From: Algimonas porphyrae
Lineage (GTDB): Bacteria; Pseudomonadota; Alphaproteobacteria; Caulobacterales; Maricaulaceae
DNA length: 64,000 nt
Assembly: GCF_041429795.1 (NCBI RefSeq)
Contig: NZ_CP163424.1
Coordinates: forward strand, 2,978,001-3,042,000
Direction: 5' to 3'
Below, one piece after another: positions 1 to 9,078 of the stretch. The notes beneath the pieces are model-generated. The model ran no database searches, was not told the origin of the DNA, and worked only from the letters and a program-made list of their open reading frames with translations. Position numbers and translations under genes: made by a program. Positions within the stretch are counted from its first letter, which is position 1; every line of letters begins with the position of its first letter.

Positions 1-959
1 TTCGCCTGATTGCGCATATCCCGTTCCATTTGCGGCACGTTATCCAACATCAGCGTATGGAAGGTTGCCGCAATCGCCAGATAGTCTGCGGCCCCGAGCG
101 CACGATTGCACAGCCGGTCAAAGTCCGCCCGCACGGCACCCGAACCGGTCTGCTCCAGCGTCAGTTCGCGTCCGCTAATCATCAGCGTTGTCGCGCGCAT
201 TTTGGCACCGCCTGTAATCCGTGACCAAGCGGCATTCATGGCGAGGTCCGTGTCCGGGCCCAACGGAGCATAATAAACCGGCGCAGCTGTCAGCTGGCGC
301 AGGCGATGATCCATCTCGCCGTCAAAATCGAAAATTTCCAGATGATCCGGCATCATGGCGATGAACGGCTCGAATAAAGCGCGGTTCAAACCATTTCGGT
401 AAAGATCTTCCGGAGCCCGGTTCGACGTCGCGACCACAATCACCCCTTCCTCCCAGAGTGCCTCGAACAGGCGGGCGAGGATCATGGCGTCGGTAATGTC
501 CGTCACGTGAAATTCGTCGAAACAAAGCAGTTGCGCCTCGGCTGCGATGGACCGCGCGACCGGCGGGATCGGATCATCGCCGTCGCCACGCTTATGGTGC
601 GGGCTGGCGCGGCGTCCGCTTCGGTCCAGCTGTCGCCAGGCATGGATGCGCGCATGCACGTCGATCATGAAGGCGTGAAAATGAACACGCTGCTTCGACC
701 TTACGGGCGCAAGGCGGAAGAAGACATCCATCAGCATGGATTTACCCCGACCGACGCCGCCCCACAGATAGAGGCCTTTCGGGATGTCGTCCCGCCCGAA
801 CAGACCGAGAAAGCCGGAGCCCGGATCATAGTCGCGAAGTCGATGCAGCATCGTGTCGAGGGTCGCTGCGGCACGCTCCTGCACGGGATCCGGCGTCAGG
901 TCCCCTGCCTCCACCTTGGTTGCCAGCCAATCACCGACGCTCTCCGCCCATGCACTCAT
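1..959 (-). CDS. zapE: Cell division protein ZapE / AFG1-family ATPase (3' end beyond window)
   Basis: The reverse strand encodes 319 residues of an AFG1/ZapE-family P-loop ATPase before running off the left edge. Visible motifs are a Walker A (GGVGRGKSMLMD) near residue 70 and a Walker B (LLCFDEFHVTD). These are followed by the typical SNRAPEDLYRNGL segment. In this family the protein is a membrane-associated ATPase linked to cell division (ZapE) or, for the mitochondrial member, protein turnover. Start is ATG at 959. It overlaps the stop of the small membrane protein upstream in an ATGA junction, so the two are probably cotranscribed. AFG1 genes often lie near sdh genes in alphaproteobacteria, which fits sdhB nearby. 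Confidence 0.9.
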   Translation of the reverse strand, partial: MSAWAESVGDWLATKVEAGDLTPDPVQERAAATLDTMLHRLRDYDPGSGFLGLFGRDDIPKGLYLWGGVGRGKSMLMDVFFRLAPVRSKQRVHFHAFMIDVHARIHAWRQLDRSGRRASPHHKRGDGDDPIPPVARSIAAEAQLLCFDEFHVTDITDAMILARLFEALWEEGVIVVATSNRAPEDLYRNGLNRALFEPFIAMMPDHLEIFDFDGEMDHRLRQLTAAPVYYAPLGPDTDLAMNAAWSRITGGAKMRATTLMISGRELTLEQTGSGAVRADFDRLCNRALGAADYLAIAATFHTLMLDNVPQMERDMRNQA

Positions 960-1168
960 GCTAGAAGAACCAGCACGGACAAACCCAGCAGCGAAAAGGC
1001 AATCGTGACGGTCGCATAGAACAAGATTGGCCGCCTGATTGGCGGCAGCGTGTCGATCGATTCGTTGGGATTTTCAGGGGATGTCACAGTTCCGCTTTTC
1101 CCCGTGCCAGCCCCATCGTCAACATTTTCTCGTCCACAGCATCCAGAAGCGGGAACTCCGCCGTTCAT
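956..1168 (-). CDS. Small single-pass membrane protein upstream of zapE
   Basis: About 70 residues with one strong C-terminal transmembrane segment (residues about 48-69, ILFYATVTIAFSLLGLSVLV). The N-terminal part is polar and rich in G, S, D and P. The stop overlaps the zapE ATG (ATGA), indicating translational coupling. I chose ATG at 1168. An earlier start at 1216 would give 86 residues, and neither has a strong ribosome binding site. I do not recognise a family. The overlap with zapE is the main evidence that it is real. Confidence 0.55.
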   Translation of the reverse strand: MNGGVPASGCCGRENVDDGAGTGKSGTVTSPENPNESIDTLPPIRRPILFYATVTIAFSLLGLSVLVLLA

Positions 1169-1269
1169 GCTACGTTTAATTTCTGTTAATGTAAGATGGC
1201 ATGTCGGGCGACTCACGCCCTGCTTTCGCGATACGCTGTATCACGATCAAATTTGGAGGGACCCTTTCG

Positions 1270-2499
1270 ATGGACCAGATCAACGACTTCATGGCGACGA
1301 TGCCGGGATGGCTGGCCGCCATCCTCACGGCCATTGCCGCGCTCATCATCGCTTTCATCATCCGTTCCGTTATCACGACGATCGTCAACAAGACGCGCTT
1401 CGGAGCGAAGGCCAAGACAACAGGCGGCAATCTCGGTAGCGCGCTGGGCCGTGCCGGTTTCTGGCTGACCCTGCTCTTCTTTGTACCGCCTTTCCTCGGT
1501 TTCCTCAATCTGGGCGAATATTCGCAACCGATCGATGATCTGTTCCGGAACATTGCGGCGTTCCTGCCGAACCTAATCGGCGCGGCGCTTCTCTTCGGGA
1601 TCGGCTATTTCATCGCCAAAATCGCTCAGAACGCGACCACAACGACCCTGCGGGCCATGCAGATCGACAATCTGATGAACCGGTTCGGTGTCGCATCGGC
1701 AACGGGTTCAACCGGGTCGCTGGCCAACGCCATTGGCACGCTGGTCTTCATTCTGGTCATTGTACCCGTCGCGATCGGCGCATTGGGCATTCTGAACATT
1801 GACGGCGTGTCGGGACCGCTGAGCAATATGCTGCAGGACTTCCTCGATATCATCCCATCGATCTTCGGCGCTGTTCTCGTTCTTGGACTGGCAATCTTTA
1901 TCGGGCGTTTTGTGTCCAACTTCCTGAAAGGTTTCCTGCCAACCCTTGGCTTCGACAATAGCGTCAATACGTTGATGTCGATCGATGACGGCGAAGGACT
2001 GCGCGTTCAGCCTTCCTCCGTGGCAGGCACGCTGGCCTTTCTGATCATAACCGTCCTGGGCCTGACGGCAGCGCTCGACATTCTCGGAAACGAGTTCCTG
2101 TCGGCGACCTTCAACGACATCGTCGCATTCGGCGGACAGCTGCTGCGCGCGGCCGTGCTGATCATGATCGGCGTCTTCCTGGCGAATTTCATCGCCCGGA
2201 TCATGGCCGGCGTCATCAGCCCACGCATCGCGGAACTGTTCCGCTATGTCGCCGTGCTGATCTTCGTTTTCCTCGGCCTGTCCTCTCTGGATCCTGCCGG
2301 CGACATCATCCCGACTGCCTTCGGCGCTCTTGTGATCGGCGCAGCCGTTGCCGGTGCCTTGGCCTTCGGTATTGGCGGTCGCGAGTGGGCCGGTGAAGTT
2401 CTGCAGAGAATGTTCCCGCCCAAGGAAATGGGCAACACACCGGTCAAGAAAACCGCTGCGAAACCGACTCCGCGCCGCAAGACCCCGCCTAAGGTCTGA
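1270..2499 (+). CDS. Mechanosensitive channel-related protein with conserved TM-helix repeats
   Basis: 409 residues, almost entirely hydrophobic, with repeated pairs of transmembrane helices. The repeated pattern (a helix, then GIGYFIAKI or LGLAIFIGRFVSN, then a loop with LGFDN or MQIDNL) is typical of the conserved TM-helix repeat family (PF05552), annotated as mechanosensitive ion channel related. No MscS beta domain is seen. The C-terminal tail is short and basic/proline-rich (KKTAAKPTPRRKTPPK). The start at 1270 is preceded by GGAGGG at 1255-1260. A rho-independent terminator follows at 2523-2545. Substrate and gating are unknown. Confidence 0.8.
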   Translation: MDQINDFMATMPGWLAAILTAIAALIIAFIIRSVITTIVNKTRFGAKAKTTGGNLGSALGRAGFWLTLLFFVPPFLGFLNLGEYSQPIDDLFRNIAAFLPNLIGAALLFGIGYFIAKIAQNATTTTLRAMQIDNLMNRFGVASATGSTGSLANAIGTLVFILVIVPVAIGALGILNIDGVSGPLSNMLQDFLDIIPSIFGAVLVLGLAIFIGRFVSNFLKGFLPTLGFDNSVNTLMSIDDGEGLRVQPSSVAGTLAFLIITVLGLTAALDILGNEFLSATFNDIVAFGGQLLRAAVLIMIGVFLANFIARIMAGVISPRIAELFRYVAVLIFVFLGLSSLDPAGDIIPTAFGALVIGAAVAGALAFGIGGREWAGEVLQRMFPPKEMGNTPVKKTAAKPTPRRKTPPKV

Positions 2500-2519
2500 T
2501 CGCGCCTAATACGCCCTGA

Positions 2520-3032
2520 TCAGCCGCCCTTCGGGGCGGCTTTTTCGTGCCCGATCGCCTGAAGCATCTGTAGCGTCTGGCTGTCCCGCAACTCTGAATC
2601 CGATAGCGCGATCAACGCTTCGATCCGGGATCGGCACAATGCGTAGACATCGGCGAAAGCCTGTCGGCGTGTATTCTCATCGGCAATATGTGCCGGGTCT
2701 GGCGCAGGCCAGTGGACCCGTAAGGCAGCACCGTGATAGACCGGGCAACTTTCTGCTGCCGCACTGTCGCAAACGGTTACGACCAGATCGATTTGCGGTG
2801 CATCCGCTTCGGTAAAAACATCCCAGCTCTTGGAACTGTAACCGCGCGTCGCGTGTCCGTGAGCCCTCAGTTCTGCCAACCCATCCGGATGCGTCGTCGC
2901 GGAGGGCTGCGACCCGGCACTCAGAGCCCGGAACCGGGAACCGCCCAGATCGGTCAGAAGTGCTTCGGACAGGATGCTTCTGGCCGAATTGCCCGTACAG
3001 AGAAACAACACAGTATAGGGCACAGGCGTCAT
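2520..3032 (-). CDS. arsC: Low-molecular-weight phosphatase / thioredoxin-type arsenate reductase
   Basis: 170 residues of the LMW protein tyrosine phosphatase fold. The catalytic P-loop C12-TGNSA-R18 (C-x5-R) is near the N-terminus and is followed by S. A central DLVVTVCDSAA segment, with the redox-type cysteine of thioredoxin-coupled arsenate reductases, and an HWPAPDPA motif point to the ArsC (arsenate reductase) branch. No arsR or arsB is adjacent, so the arsenate role is family inference. ATG at 3032 overlaps the ATG of the divergent acyltransferase by two bases. Confidence 0.8.
   Translation of the reverse strand: MTPVPYTVLFLCTGNSARSILSEALLTDLGGSRFRALSAGSQPSATTHPDGLAELRAHGHATRGYSSKSWDVFTEADAPQIDLVVTVCDSAAAESCPVYHGAALRVHWPAPDPAHIADENTRRQAFADVYALCRSRIEALIALSDSELRDSQTLQMLQAIGHEKAAPKGG
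2523..2545 (+). terminator. Rho-independent terminator after the TM-helix protein
   Basis: GCCGCC and GGCGGC form a perfect stem around a CTTCGG-type loop, followed directly by TTTTT at 2541-2545. It lies 24 bases after the stop of the upstream gene and overlaps the last codons of the convergent phosphatase gene. Confidence 0.85.
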
Positions 3033-3873
3033 GGCGCGGCGCTTGCCAAGGCGGCATCGGGCGGTCAAGACGCGAGCCGTGCATATTGTCGAGGAACTGA
3101 TCCGGGAGCGCGCACCCAAACTGGTGGGGCGTCCGCGGCTGTGGCGGGCTATCAGACCGCTCCTTTACAGGCTGCTCGCCTATGACGCCGCAGTATTCCT
3201 CGCCAATGCCGTCAAGCCGATGCGGGGCCATGCGGCGTTCCGCATGGTGGCCCGGCATATTTCTCCGCGCGTCGCGGTCGAGGGGCTTCAGAATATTCCG
3301 CGCAAGGGTGGCTGCATCATCATCGCCAACCACCCGACCGGGCTGGCGGACGGACTGGCCGTTTTCCAGGCGATCAGGGAACGCCGCCCCGATCATGTCT
3401 TTCTAGCCAATGCCGATGCTTTGCGCGTCATTCCCCAGGGCGAGGACATCATCATTCCGGTCGAATGGGTGAAGGAAAAACGCAGCCTGGCCAAGACCCG
3501 CGACACGCTTCTGAAAATGCGGCAGGCGATCAAAGCTGGAAAATGCATTGTCATCTTCCCGTCCGGAAGGCTCGCCCGGATGAGCTGGCATGGCCTGATA
3601 GACCAAAGCTGGGAAAGCTCTGCCGCCATGGTCGCCAAAAAGTACAAGGTTCCTGTCGTGCCACTACGCATTCAGGCCCGTAATTCCAATTTCTACTATG
3701 CCGTATCGCGACTGAACGCGGAATTGCGGGATATCACCCTGTTCCGGGAGATGTTGAATAAGAAGCATCGCCTGTTCCGTCTGACCTTTGGTGACGTCAT
3801 TCCTCCGGACGTCCTCCCCGACAATGCCGAAACAGCGACGGATTATCTCCGCCGGGTCGTTCTCAATCTTTAG
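3031..3873 (+). CDS. PlsC-like 1-acyl-glycerol-phosphate acyltransferase family protein
   Basis: 280 residues of the lysophospholipid acyltransferase family. The acyl-transfer motif is NHPTGLADG (an H-x5-D variant as in hemolysin-like acyltransferases) at about residues 100-108. Later comes an FPSGRLAR motif that binds the acceptor phosphate. It probably acts at the inner membrane in phospholipid or lipid modification. The first 40 residues are basic, and the real start may be downstream. The ATG at 3031 shares two bases with the divergent arsC start, leaving no room for separate leaders, so one of the two starts is probably misplaced. Confidence 0.8.
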   Translation: MARRLPRRHRAVKTRAVHIVEELIRERAPKLVGRPRLWRAIRPLLYRLLAYDAAVFLANAVKPMRGHAAFRMVARHISPRVAVEGLQNIPRKGGCIIIANHPTGLADGLAVFQAIRERRPDHVFLANADALRVIPQGEDIIIPVEWVKEKRSLAKTRDTLLKMRQAIKAGKCIVIFPSGRLARMSWHGLIDQSWESSAAMVAKKYKVPVVPLRIQARNSNFYYAVSRLNAELRDITLFREMLNKKHRLFRLTFGDVIPPDVLPDNAETATDYLRRVVLNL

Positions 3874-3938
3874 ACCCGGATGGGCGTATCGGCGTCCGAT
3901 CTACCATTAAGCATCTTCTAAACCTTATTCCCTAAGCT

Positions 3939-5333
3939 GTGCGGATGTGGGGGCACATTAACACGCTGATCCTCGGTCTGATCGACTGGATGGACCTGCC
4001 GGAGGACATGCCGGCGGCGAACCGGATTCGCGCGCGACTCTTCTGCATTGCGAGCCTCAGTTTCATTCTGGTCGCCCTTTTCAATTTTTTCGGGCTGAGC
4101 TGGGCCTTCGGCATTTCGACGCCGCACCATCTCGTCTCGTTCTTCATGGCCAGCTCCGGCGGGATCTTCCTACTGCTCTTACGGCGCTTCAAGGACCCGA
4201 TCGCTTTGAGCTGGGGCTTTGCGATCGCTTCGACGCTTGGCGGCTGGTTGTCAGCCTATATCGATTATGCGGCCGCGACTGAAATCACGGGCATCGGCCT
4301 CGCCTATTCGCCCTATATGGTCGCCATCCTCGTCATTGTTTGCCTTCTCGGCAATCGTCAGGTGGCCATCTTCTATGCTGGCCTGTGTGTGATGACCCTG
4401 ATCGGATTCTACGCAATGACTGTCGCACTGGGGTTTGACGTCGGCCTTTTGACGCAGAACCGGCTGAGCCTTGTCCTGCGAAGCTCAGCCATTCTTCTGA
4501 CGCTCGCCATCATGGCGCCTGTCAGTCAGATGATCTACCGCACGCTGGACGATGTCGAAGATGCGCGGGATCGCGCGCGCGCAGCCGAGGAAACCCGGTC
4601 CGGCTTCTTGGCGACGATGAGTCATGAAATCCGGACGCCGCTCAATGGTATTCTGGGCATGTCGGACATGCTCGCCAAAGCGGATATTCCAGATACGGAA
4701 AAGCGTTATGCCAAGCTGGTCCAGGTCAGCGCCAACGGGCTGATGGAAATCATCAATGAAGTGCTAGATATGGCCAAGCTGGAAGACGGAACGGTCAAAA
4801 TCGCGCAGGATCCATTCTCGCCTGCAGAGGTCATACAGGATGTCTGCGATCTGTTCGCTGTCAGAGCGGCGGAGAAGGATCTGTGGATCGGCAGTGAAGT
4901 GGGCGGTCTGCCGGGGCAGTTGATCGGCGATGCGCCGCATCTGCGGCAGATCATGAGTAACCTTGTCGGGAATGCACTGAAGTTCACGCCGGAAGGCGGT
5001 GTCCGGGCCGGCGCAAAGCTGGTCAGCGTCCAGTCCGGGACGGCCATGATACAGTTTTTCGTTCAGGACACCGGCGTCGGCATCGCAGCCGAAGAACAAA
5101 CGAATATTTTCGATCGCTTTTCCCAAACGTCTTCGGCGAAGACGACCAAGGAGAAAGGGACCGGGCTTGGCCTGTCCATCTGTCGTGAACTGACTGAAAA
5201 AATGGGTGGGACACTGGCGCTACACAGTCAGGTCGGACAGGGAACGACCTTCCACTTCACGCTCGCTCTGCCACTAACCGCTAAGCAAACCCAGGCTACC
5301 GCAGAGCCTCTGGGCGTGCAATCCGGCGCGTGA
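3939..5333 (+). CDS. Membrane sensor histidine kinase, tandem copy 1
   Basis: 464 residues from a GTG start (an ATG two codons later is an alternative). The N-terminal 200 residues form five or six transmembrane helices with no recognisable periplasmic domain. HisKA follows with phospho-acceptor H229 in MSHEIRTPLNG, then HATPase with N box (SNLVGNALKFT), DTGVGIA and GTGLGLSICREL. There is no receiver domain and no adjacent response regulator, so the output partner is unknown. The kinase half is nearly identical to that of the next gene, which shows recent tandem duplication. Confidence 0.88.
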   Translation: MRMWGHINTLILGLIDWMDLPEDMPAANRIRARLFCIASLSFILVALFNFFGLSWAFGISTPHHLVSFFMASSGGIFLLLLRRFKDPIALSWGFAIASTLGGWLSAYIDYAAATEITGIGLAYSPYMVAILVIVCLLGNRQVAIFYAGLCVMTLIGFYAMTVALGFDVGLLTQNRLSLVLRSSAILLTLAIMAPVSQMIYRTLDDVEDARDRARAAEETRSGFLATMSHEIRTPLNGILGMSDMLAKADIPDTEKRYAKLVQVSANGLMEIINEVLDMAKLEDGTVKIAQDPFSPAEVIQDVCDLFAVRAAEKDLWIGSEVGGLPGQLIGDAPHLRQIMSNLVGNALKFTPEGGVRAGAKLVSVQSGTAMIQFFVQDTGVGIAAEEQTNIFDRFSQTSSAKTTKEKGTGLGLSICRELTEKMGGTLALHSQVGQGTTFHFTLALPLTAKQTQATAEPLGVQSGA

Positions 5334-5377
5334 TTCATCTTTATGAAACAGCAACCTTGTTTGCCTAGGCCCGCCGC

Positions 5378-6742
5378 ATGGGGTCAATCTTCGGACAATC
5401 CATAACCACCCTCGAGCGGACGCTCAGGATCGATGCGCATCTGGATGTCCGGACGCGGGCGCGGGCGCGCATTATCTATGCGACCGGGCTGATTTTCATT
5501 CTCGTCCAGATCATCAACGTGATTTCGATGCATGCCGTTACCGGCGGATGGACAGGGCAGCAGGCGATTCCGTTGATCGCATCTGTTTTTGCCCTCGCCA
5601 TGACAGCGATGCTGCGGTTTACGAAATCTGCCACATTTTTCGGCCTCGGCTATGGGATCGCCTGCCTGATCGCCATCGGCGGATCGGCCATGATCAGTTC
5701 TGTTCCCAACTACCCGCCCCCCGGGATTAACACGGCCTTGCTGCCGGTACTTTGCGGCGTATCAGCTCTGATCGCGTTTATCGGAACGCGCTGGACGGCA
5801 CTTCTCTATATCGCGGCCAGTTTCGGCGTGATTGCCGCTCTACTCAACGTCACGCTTGGCTATGGTGCGGACGCGGCAATGACTATCATCGCCTGGGATC
5901 GCGCAACACAAGCCTTAATCGGGCTAATCCTGGTCGGACCGATCTGCATCGTGATTGCACATCTGCTTTTCACAAATCTCGAACATCTGGATCGGGCCGT
6001 GAAACGCGCCCGCGCCGCCGAGAGCGCACGCGCCGGTTTCCTGGCCATGATGAGCCATGAAATCCGAACCCCGCTGAATGGCATTATGGGCATGTCCGAC
6101 ATGCTCGCCGAGGCGGATATACCAGACACGGAAAAGCGTTATGCCAAGCTGGTCCAGGTCAGTGCCAACAGCCTGATGGAAATCATCAATGAAGTCCTGG
6201 ACATGGCCAAGCTCGAAGACGGAACGGTCACGATCGCGCAGGATCCGTTTTCACCCGCAGAAATGCTGCAGGATGTCTGCGATCTGTTTTCCATCAAGGC
6301 TGCCCATAAGGGTCTCTGGCTCGGCACCAAGACGAACGGCATGCCAGAGTTTCTGATTGGCGACGCTCCCCATTTACGCCAAATCCTCAGCAATCTGGTC
6401 GGTAATGCTTTGAAATTCACGGCAGAAGGGGGCGTCCAGATTGGCGCAAGGCTTGTCTCCGTTCAGTCCGGGGTCGCCATCACCCAGTTCTTTGTCCAGG
6501 ATACGGGAGTCGGTATACCGGAAAGTGAGCAGGCCCATATCTTCGAACGGTTCTCGCAGACGTCGTCTGCCAAAATGACCAAGGAAAAAGGGACGGGCCT
6601 CGGCCTGTCCATTTGTCGCGAACTGACAGAAATTATGGGCGGCACACTACAGCTTCACAGTGTGCCCGGTCAGGGAACGACCTTTCATTTCACCCTCGCC
6701 TTTCCAATGACAGACGCTGCGCCGGAAAGACTTCTGGCCTGA
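5378..6742 (+). CDS. Membrane sensor histidine kinase, tandem copy 2
   Basis: 454 residues with the same architecture as the preceding gene: a multi-helix membrane sensor, HisKA with H227 (MMSHEIRTPLNGIMG) and HATPase with GTGLGLSICREL. The dimerisation helix and ATPase core match copy 1 almost residue for residue (for example DIPDTEKRYAKLVQVSAN), whereas the membrane half is diverged. Copies 1 and 2 are 44 bases apart on the same strand. The diverged sensor with a conserved core suggests different signals feeding one common partner. That is inference. Confidence 0.88.
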   Translation: MGSIFGQSITTLERTLRIDAHLDVRTRARARIIYATGLIFILVQIINVISMHAVTGGWTGQQAIPLIASVFALAMTAMLRFTKSATFFGLGYGIACLIAIGGSAMISSVPNYPPPGINTALLPVLCGVSALIAFIGTRWTALLYIAASFGVIAALLNVTLGYGADAAMTIIAWDRATQALIGLILVGPICIVIAHLLFTNLEHLDRAVKRARAAESARAGFLAMMSHEIRTPLNGIMGMSDMLAEADIPDTEKRYAKLVQVSANSLMEIINEVLDMAKLEDGTVTIAQDPFSPAEMLQDVCDLFSIKAAHKGLWLGTKTNGMPEFLIGDAPHLRQILSNLVGNALKFTAEGGVQIGARLVSVQSGVAITQFFVQDTGVGIPESEQAHIFERFSQTSSAKMTKEKGTGLGLSICRELTEIMGGTLQLHSVPGQGTTFHFTLAFPMTDAAPERLLA

Positions 6743-6809
6743 ACCTGACCGGCGGGCTTGACGACCGGATTGTGACGGCAGCTTAACATTTATCTTCTAT
6801 CTAGACCTG

Positions 6810-8183
6810 ATGAAAGGTGGGGTGAGCCGATATATTGACGCCTTCGAACGGTTTCTCCGGATCGACCGGTCGATCCACGCAGAAGATCGCCTACGCGCAC
6901 GGATCACCTATCTTTGCTGCCTGGCCTATCTCGGCCTGCTGATCGTCAACGTTCTCTTCTTTGCCATTCGGTACCATGCGCTTTCGCTCAGCGCAGGCAT
7001 TCTTGCGGCCCTTTGCGTCATCATCTGCACGGCGATCGTGGGGTTGCGCTGGACGAAGTCGCCGTCCGTCTATGGTCTCTTTGCCACTGCATTGCCGATT
7101 GCCTCGGTTTTCGCGTCGGCCACATCGAGCACCTCGACCGATATATCCATGGCGATGGGCGGCGGTATCAACACGCCCTCATTGCCGCTTCTGTGCCTCG
7201 GGGTTCTCATGGTCGCCATGATCGGCGCCCGCTGGACTATCGCGGTCTATGCGCTGGCCGTCGGGGCGCTGGTTTTCCATCTCGGTGCGCTCTCTACGTC
7301 CATCACGCCCTCTGCGGACGCCGTCGTAATTATCGAACGACGCATGATGCAGATTCTCCTGGTTGTCGCCCTGATCGGAGTCACGGCCTATGCCCTGTCG
7401 CGTATGGCGTATCGCGCCTTGCGCAAGCTCGAAGCCGCGGCAGACCGTGCCAGAAAAGCCGAAGCCGCACGAACCGATTTTCTGGCGAAAATGAGCCACG
7501 AAATCCGGACGCCGCTGCATGGGATCATTGGCCTTTCGGACATGCTGACACGGGCCAGATTGCCTGATGAACAGGTCCGCCCTGTCGAACTGATTTATAC
7601 GAGCGCCGGCAATCTCATGCACATTATCGACGAAGTGCTCGACATGGCAAAACTGGAAGACGGCGAACTGCAGATTGCCGCTGAGCCATTCGATCCGTAC
7701 CCGCTGATTCAGGATTTATGCGATCTGTTTGCCGTCAAGGCGTCGGAAAAAGGGCTGTGGGTCGGCGCGGATCTACCCGCGTCACTGCCGCAAATCCTGA
7801 TCGGCGACGAAGCGCATCTGCGTCAGATCCTGAGCAATCTGCTCGGTAACGCCATCAAGTTCACCCATGCCGGCGGCGTGCGGATCGGGGCGCGTCCTGT
7901 CGCCCTTGAGCGGGGAGTCGCGGCTATCCAGTTCTATGTCCAGGACACGGGCGTCGGGATCGCCGAGGGCGAGCAGGCTGCGGTCTTCGACCGTTTCACA
8001 CAATCGGCCTCGGCCAAGACGTCCCTGACCAAAGGAACAGGATTGGGTCTTTCCATCTGTCGTGAACTGACTGAAATGATGGGCGGAACGCTGCAGCTTC
8101 AGAGTGTCGTCGGCACAGGCACGACGTTTCATTTCACCCTGCAATTACCCGTCGCCGACGCAGGCGTCGCCGCCATCGCCTAG
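6810..8183 (+). CDS. Membrane sensor histidine kinase, tandem copy 3
   Basis: 457 residues: a six-helix membrane sensor, HisKA with H230 (KMSHEIRTPLHGIIGLSDML) and HATPase with DTGVGIA and GTGLGLSICREL. It is clearly homologous to the two preceding kinases but more diverged in the dimerisation helix (LPDEQVRPVELIYTSAGN), so it is probably the oldest copy. It lacks a receiver domain and ends 40 bases from the convergent sdhB. Confidence 0.88.
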   Translation: MKGGVSRYIDAFERFLRIDRSIHAEDRLRARITYLCCLAYLGLLIVNVLFFAIRYHALSLSAGILAALCVIICTAIVGLRWTKSPSVYGLFATALPIASVFASATSSTSTDISMAMGGGINTPSLPLLCLGVLMVAMIGARWTIAVYALAVGALVFHLGALSTSITPSADAVVIIERRMMQILLVVALIGVTAYALSRMAYRALRKLEAAADRARKAEAARTDFLAKMSHEIRTPLHGIIGLSDMLTRARLPDEQVRPVELIYTSAGNLMHIIDEVLDMAKLEDGELQIAAEPFDPYPLIQDLCDLFAVKASEKGLWVGADLPASLPQILIGDEAHLRQILSNLLGNAIKFTHAGGVRIGARPVALERGVAAIQFYVQDTGVGIAEGEQAAVFDRFTQSASAKTSLTKGTGLGLSICRELTEMMGGTLQLQSVVGTGTTFHFTLQLPVADAGVAAIA

Positions 8184-8222
8184 GCCGGGGAGCCGCCGCG
8201 TCAGCAAATCCTGAAGAGCGAT

Positions 8223-9002
8223 CTAGGCGCGCTCCACCATCATCTTCTTGATCTCGGCGATCGCCTTAGCAGGGTTCAACCCTTTGGGGCAGACATTGGC
8301 GCAATTCATGATCGTGTGGCAGCGATAGAGCTTGAACGGGTCTTCCAGCGCGTCAAGCCGGTCCGTCTTGGCATCGTCGCGACTATCGACCAGCCAGCGA
8401 TAGGCCTGCAGCAGCGCCGCCGGGCCAAGATAGCGATCGCCATTCCACCAATAAGACGGGCAGGATGTCGAACAGGACGCGCAGAGAATGCACTCATAAT
8501 AGCCGTCCAGCTTCTCTCGGTCTTCCGGCGTCTGGCGGAATTCTTCTTTCGGCTCGGCCTCATGTGTGTGCAGCCAGGGTTCGATCGACGCATATTGCGC
8601 GTAGAATTGCGACAGGTCCGGAACCAGATCGCGGACGACCGGCAGATGCGGCAACGGCGAAATCGTGATGTCGCCATTGCCGGCATCTTCGATCGCGCGG
8701 GTACAGGCGAGCGTGTTTCGCCCGCCAATATTCATGGCGCATGACCCGCAGACCCCTTCCCGGCAGGACCGACGGAAGGCGAGTGTGGGATCAATCTCGT
8801 TCTTGATCTTGAACAGCGCATCCAGAACCATCGGACCGCATTCATCCAGATCGATCCGGTAGCTGTCCCAGCGCGGCAGCCCACCGTCAGAAGGATCGTA
8901 ACGATAGATCTTGAAGGTCCGGACATTGGCGCCCGTTGCGTCGGTCTCGAAGACCTTGCCTTTGCCAATCTTGGAATTTTTGGGCAGCGTCAGCTGAACC
9001 AT
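8223..9002 (-). CDS. sdhB: Succinate dehydrogenase iron-sulfur subunit
   Basis: 259 residues, the normal length of SdhB. The [2Fe-2S] ligands are in [20 protein letters not shown], the [4Fe-4S] ligands in [11 protein letters not shown] and the [3Fe-4S] ligands in [17 protein letters not shown]. It transfers electrons from the SdhA flavin to ubiquinone at the inner membrane (complex II, TCA cycle). Start ATG at 9002 has AGAGGA upstream. It is separated from sdhCDA by about 11 kb, and a strong inverted repeat lies in its leader. Confidence 0.95.
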   Translation of the reverse strand: MVQLTLPKNSKIGKGKVFETDATGANVRTFKIYRYDPSDGGLPRWDSYRIDLDECGPMVLDALFKIKNEIDPTLAFRRSCREGVCGSCAMNIGGRNTLACTRAIEDAGNGDITISPLPHLPVVRDLVPDLSQFYAQYASIEPWLHTHEAEPKEEFRQTPEDREKLDGYYECILCASCSTSCPSYWWNGDRYLGPAALLQAYRWLVDSRDDAKTDRLDALEDPFKLYRCHTIMNCANVCPKGLNPAKAIAEIKKMMVERA

Positions 9003-9017
9003 GAAGTGATCCTCTTG

Positions 9018-9051
9018 CCTGTAATTCCGGCCCTATAGCGGGAATTACAGG
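9018..9051 (-). promoter_or_regulatory. Perfect 11-bp inverted repeat in the sdhB leader
   Basis: CCTGTAATTCC at 9018-9028 pairs perfectly with GGAATTACAGG at 9041-9051 across a 12-base loop. It lies just upstream of the sdhB ribosome binding site and 27 bases below the creD stop. There is no T run on either side, so it is not a standard terminator. It could be an operator or an RNA structure controlling sdhB. Confidence 0.55.
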
Positions 9052-9078
9052 AGAAACGAAGCGCTTAGTCAGTTGGTT

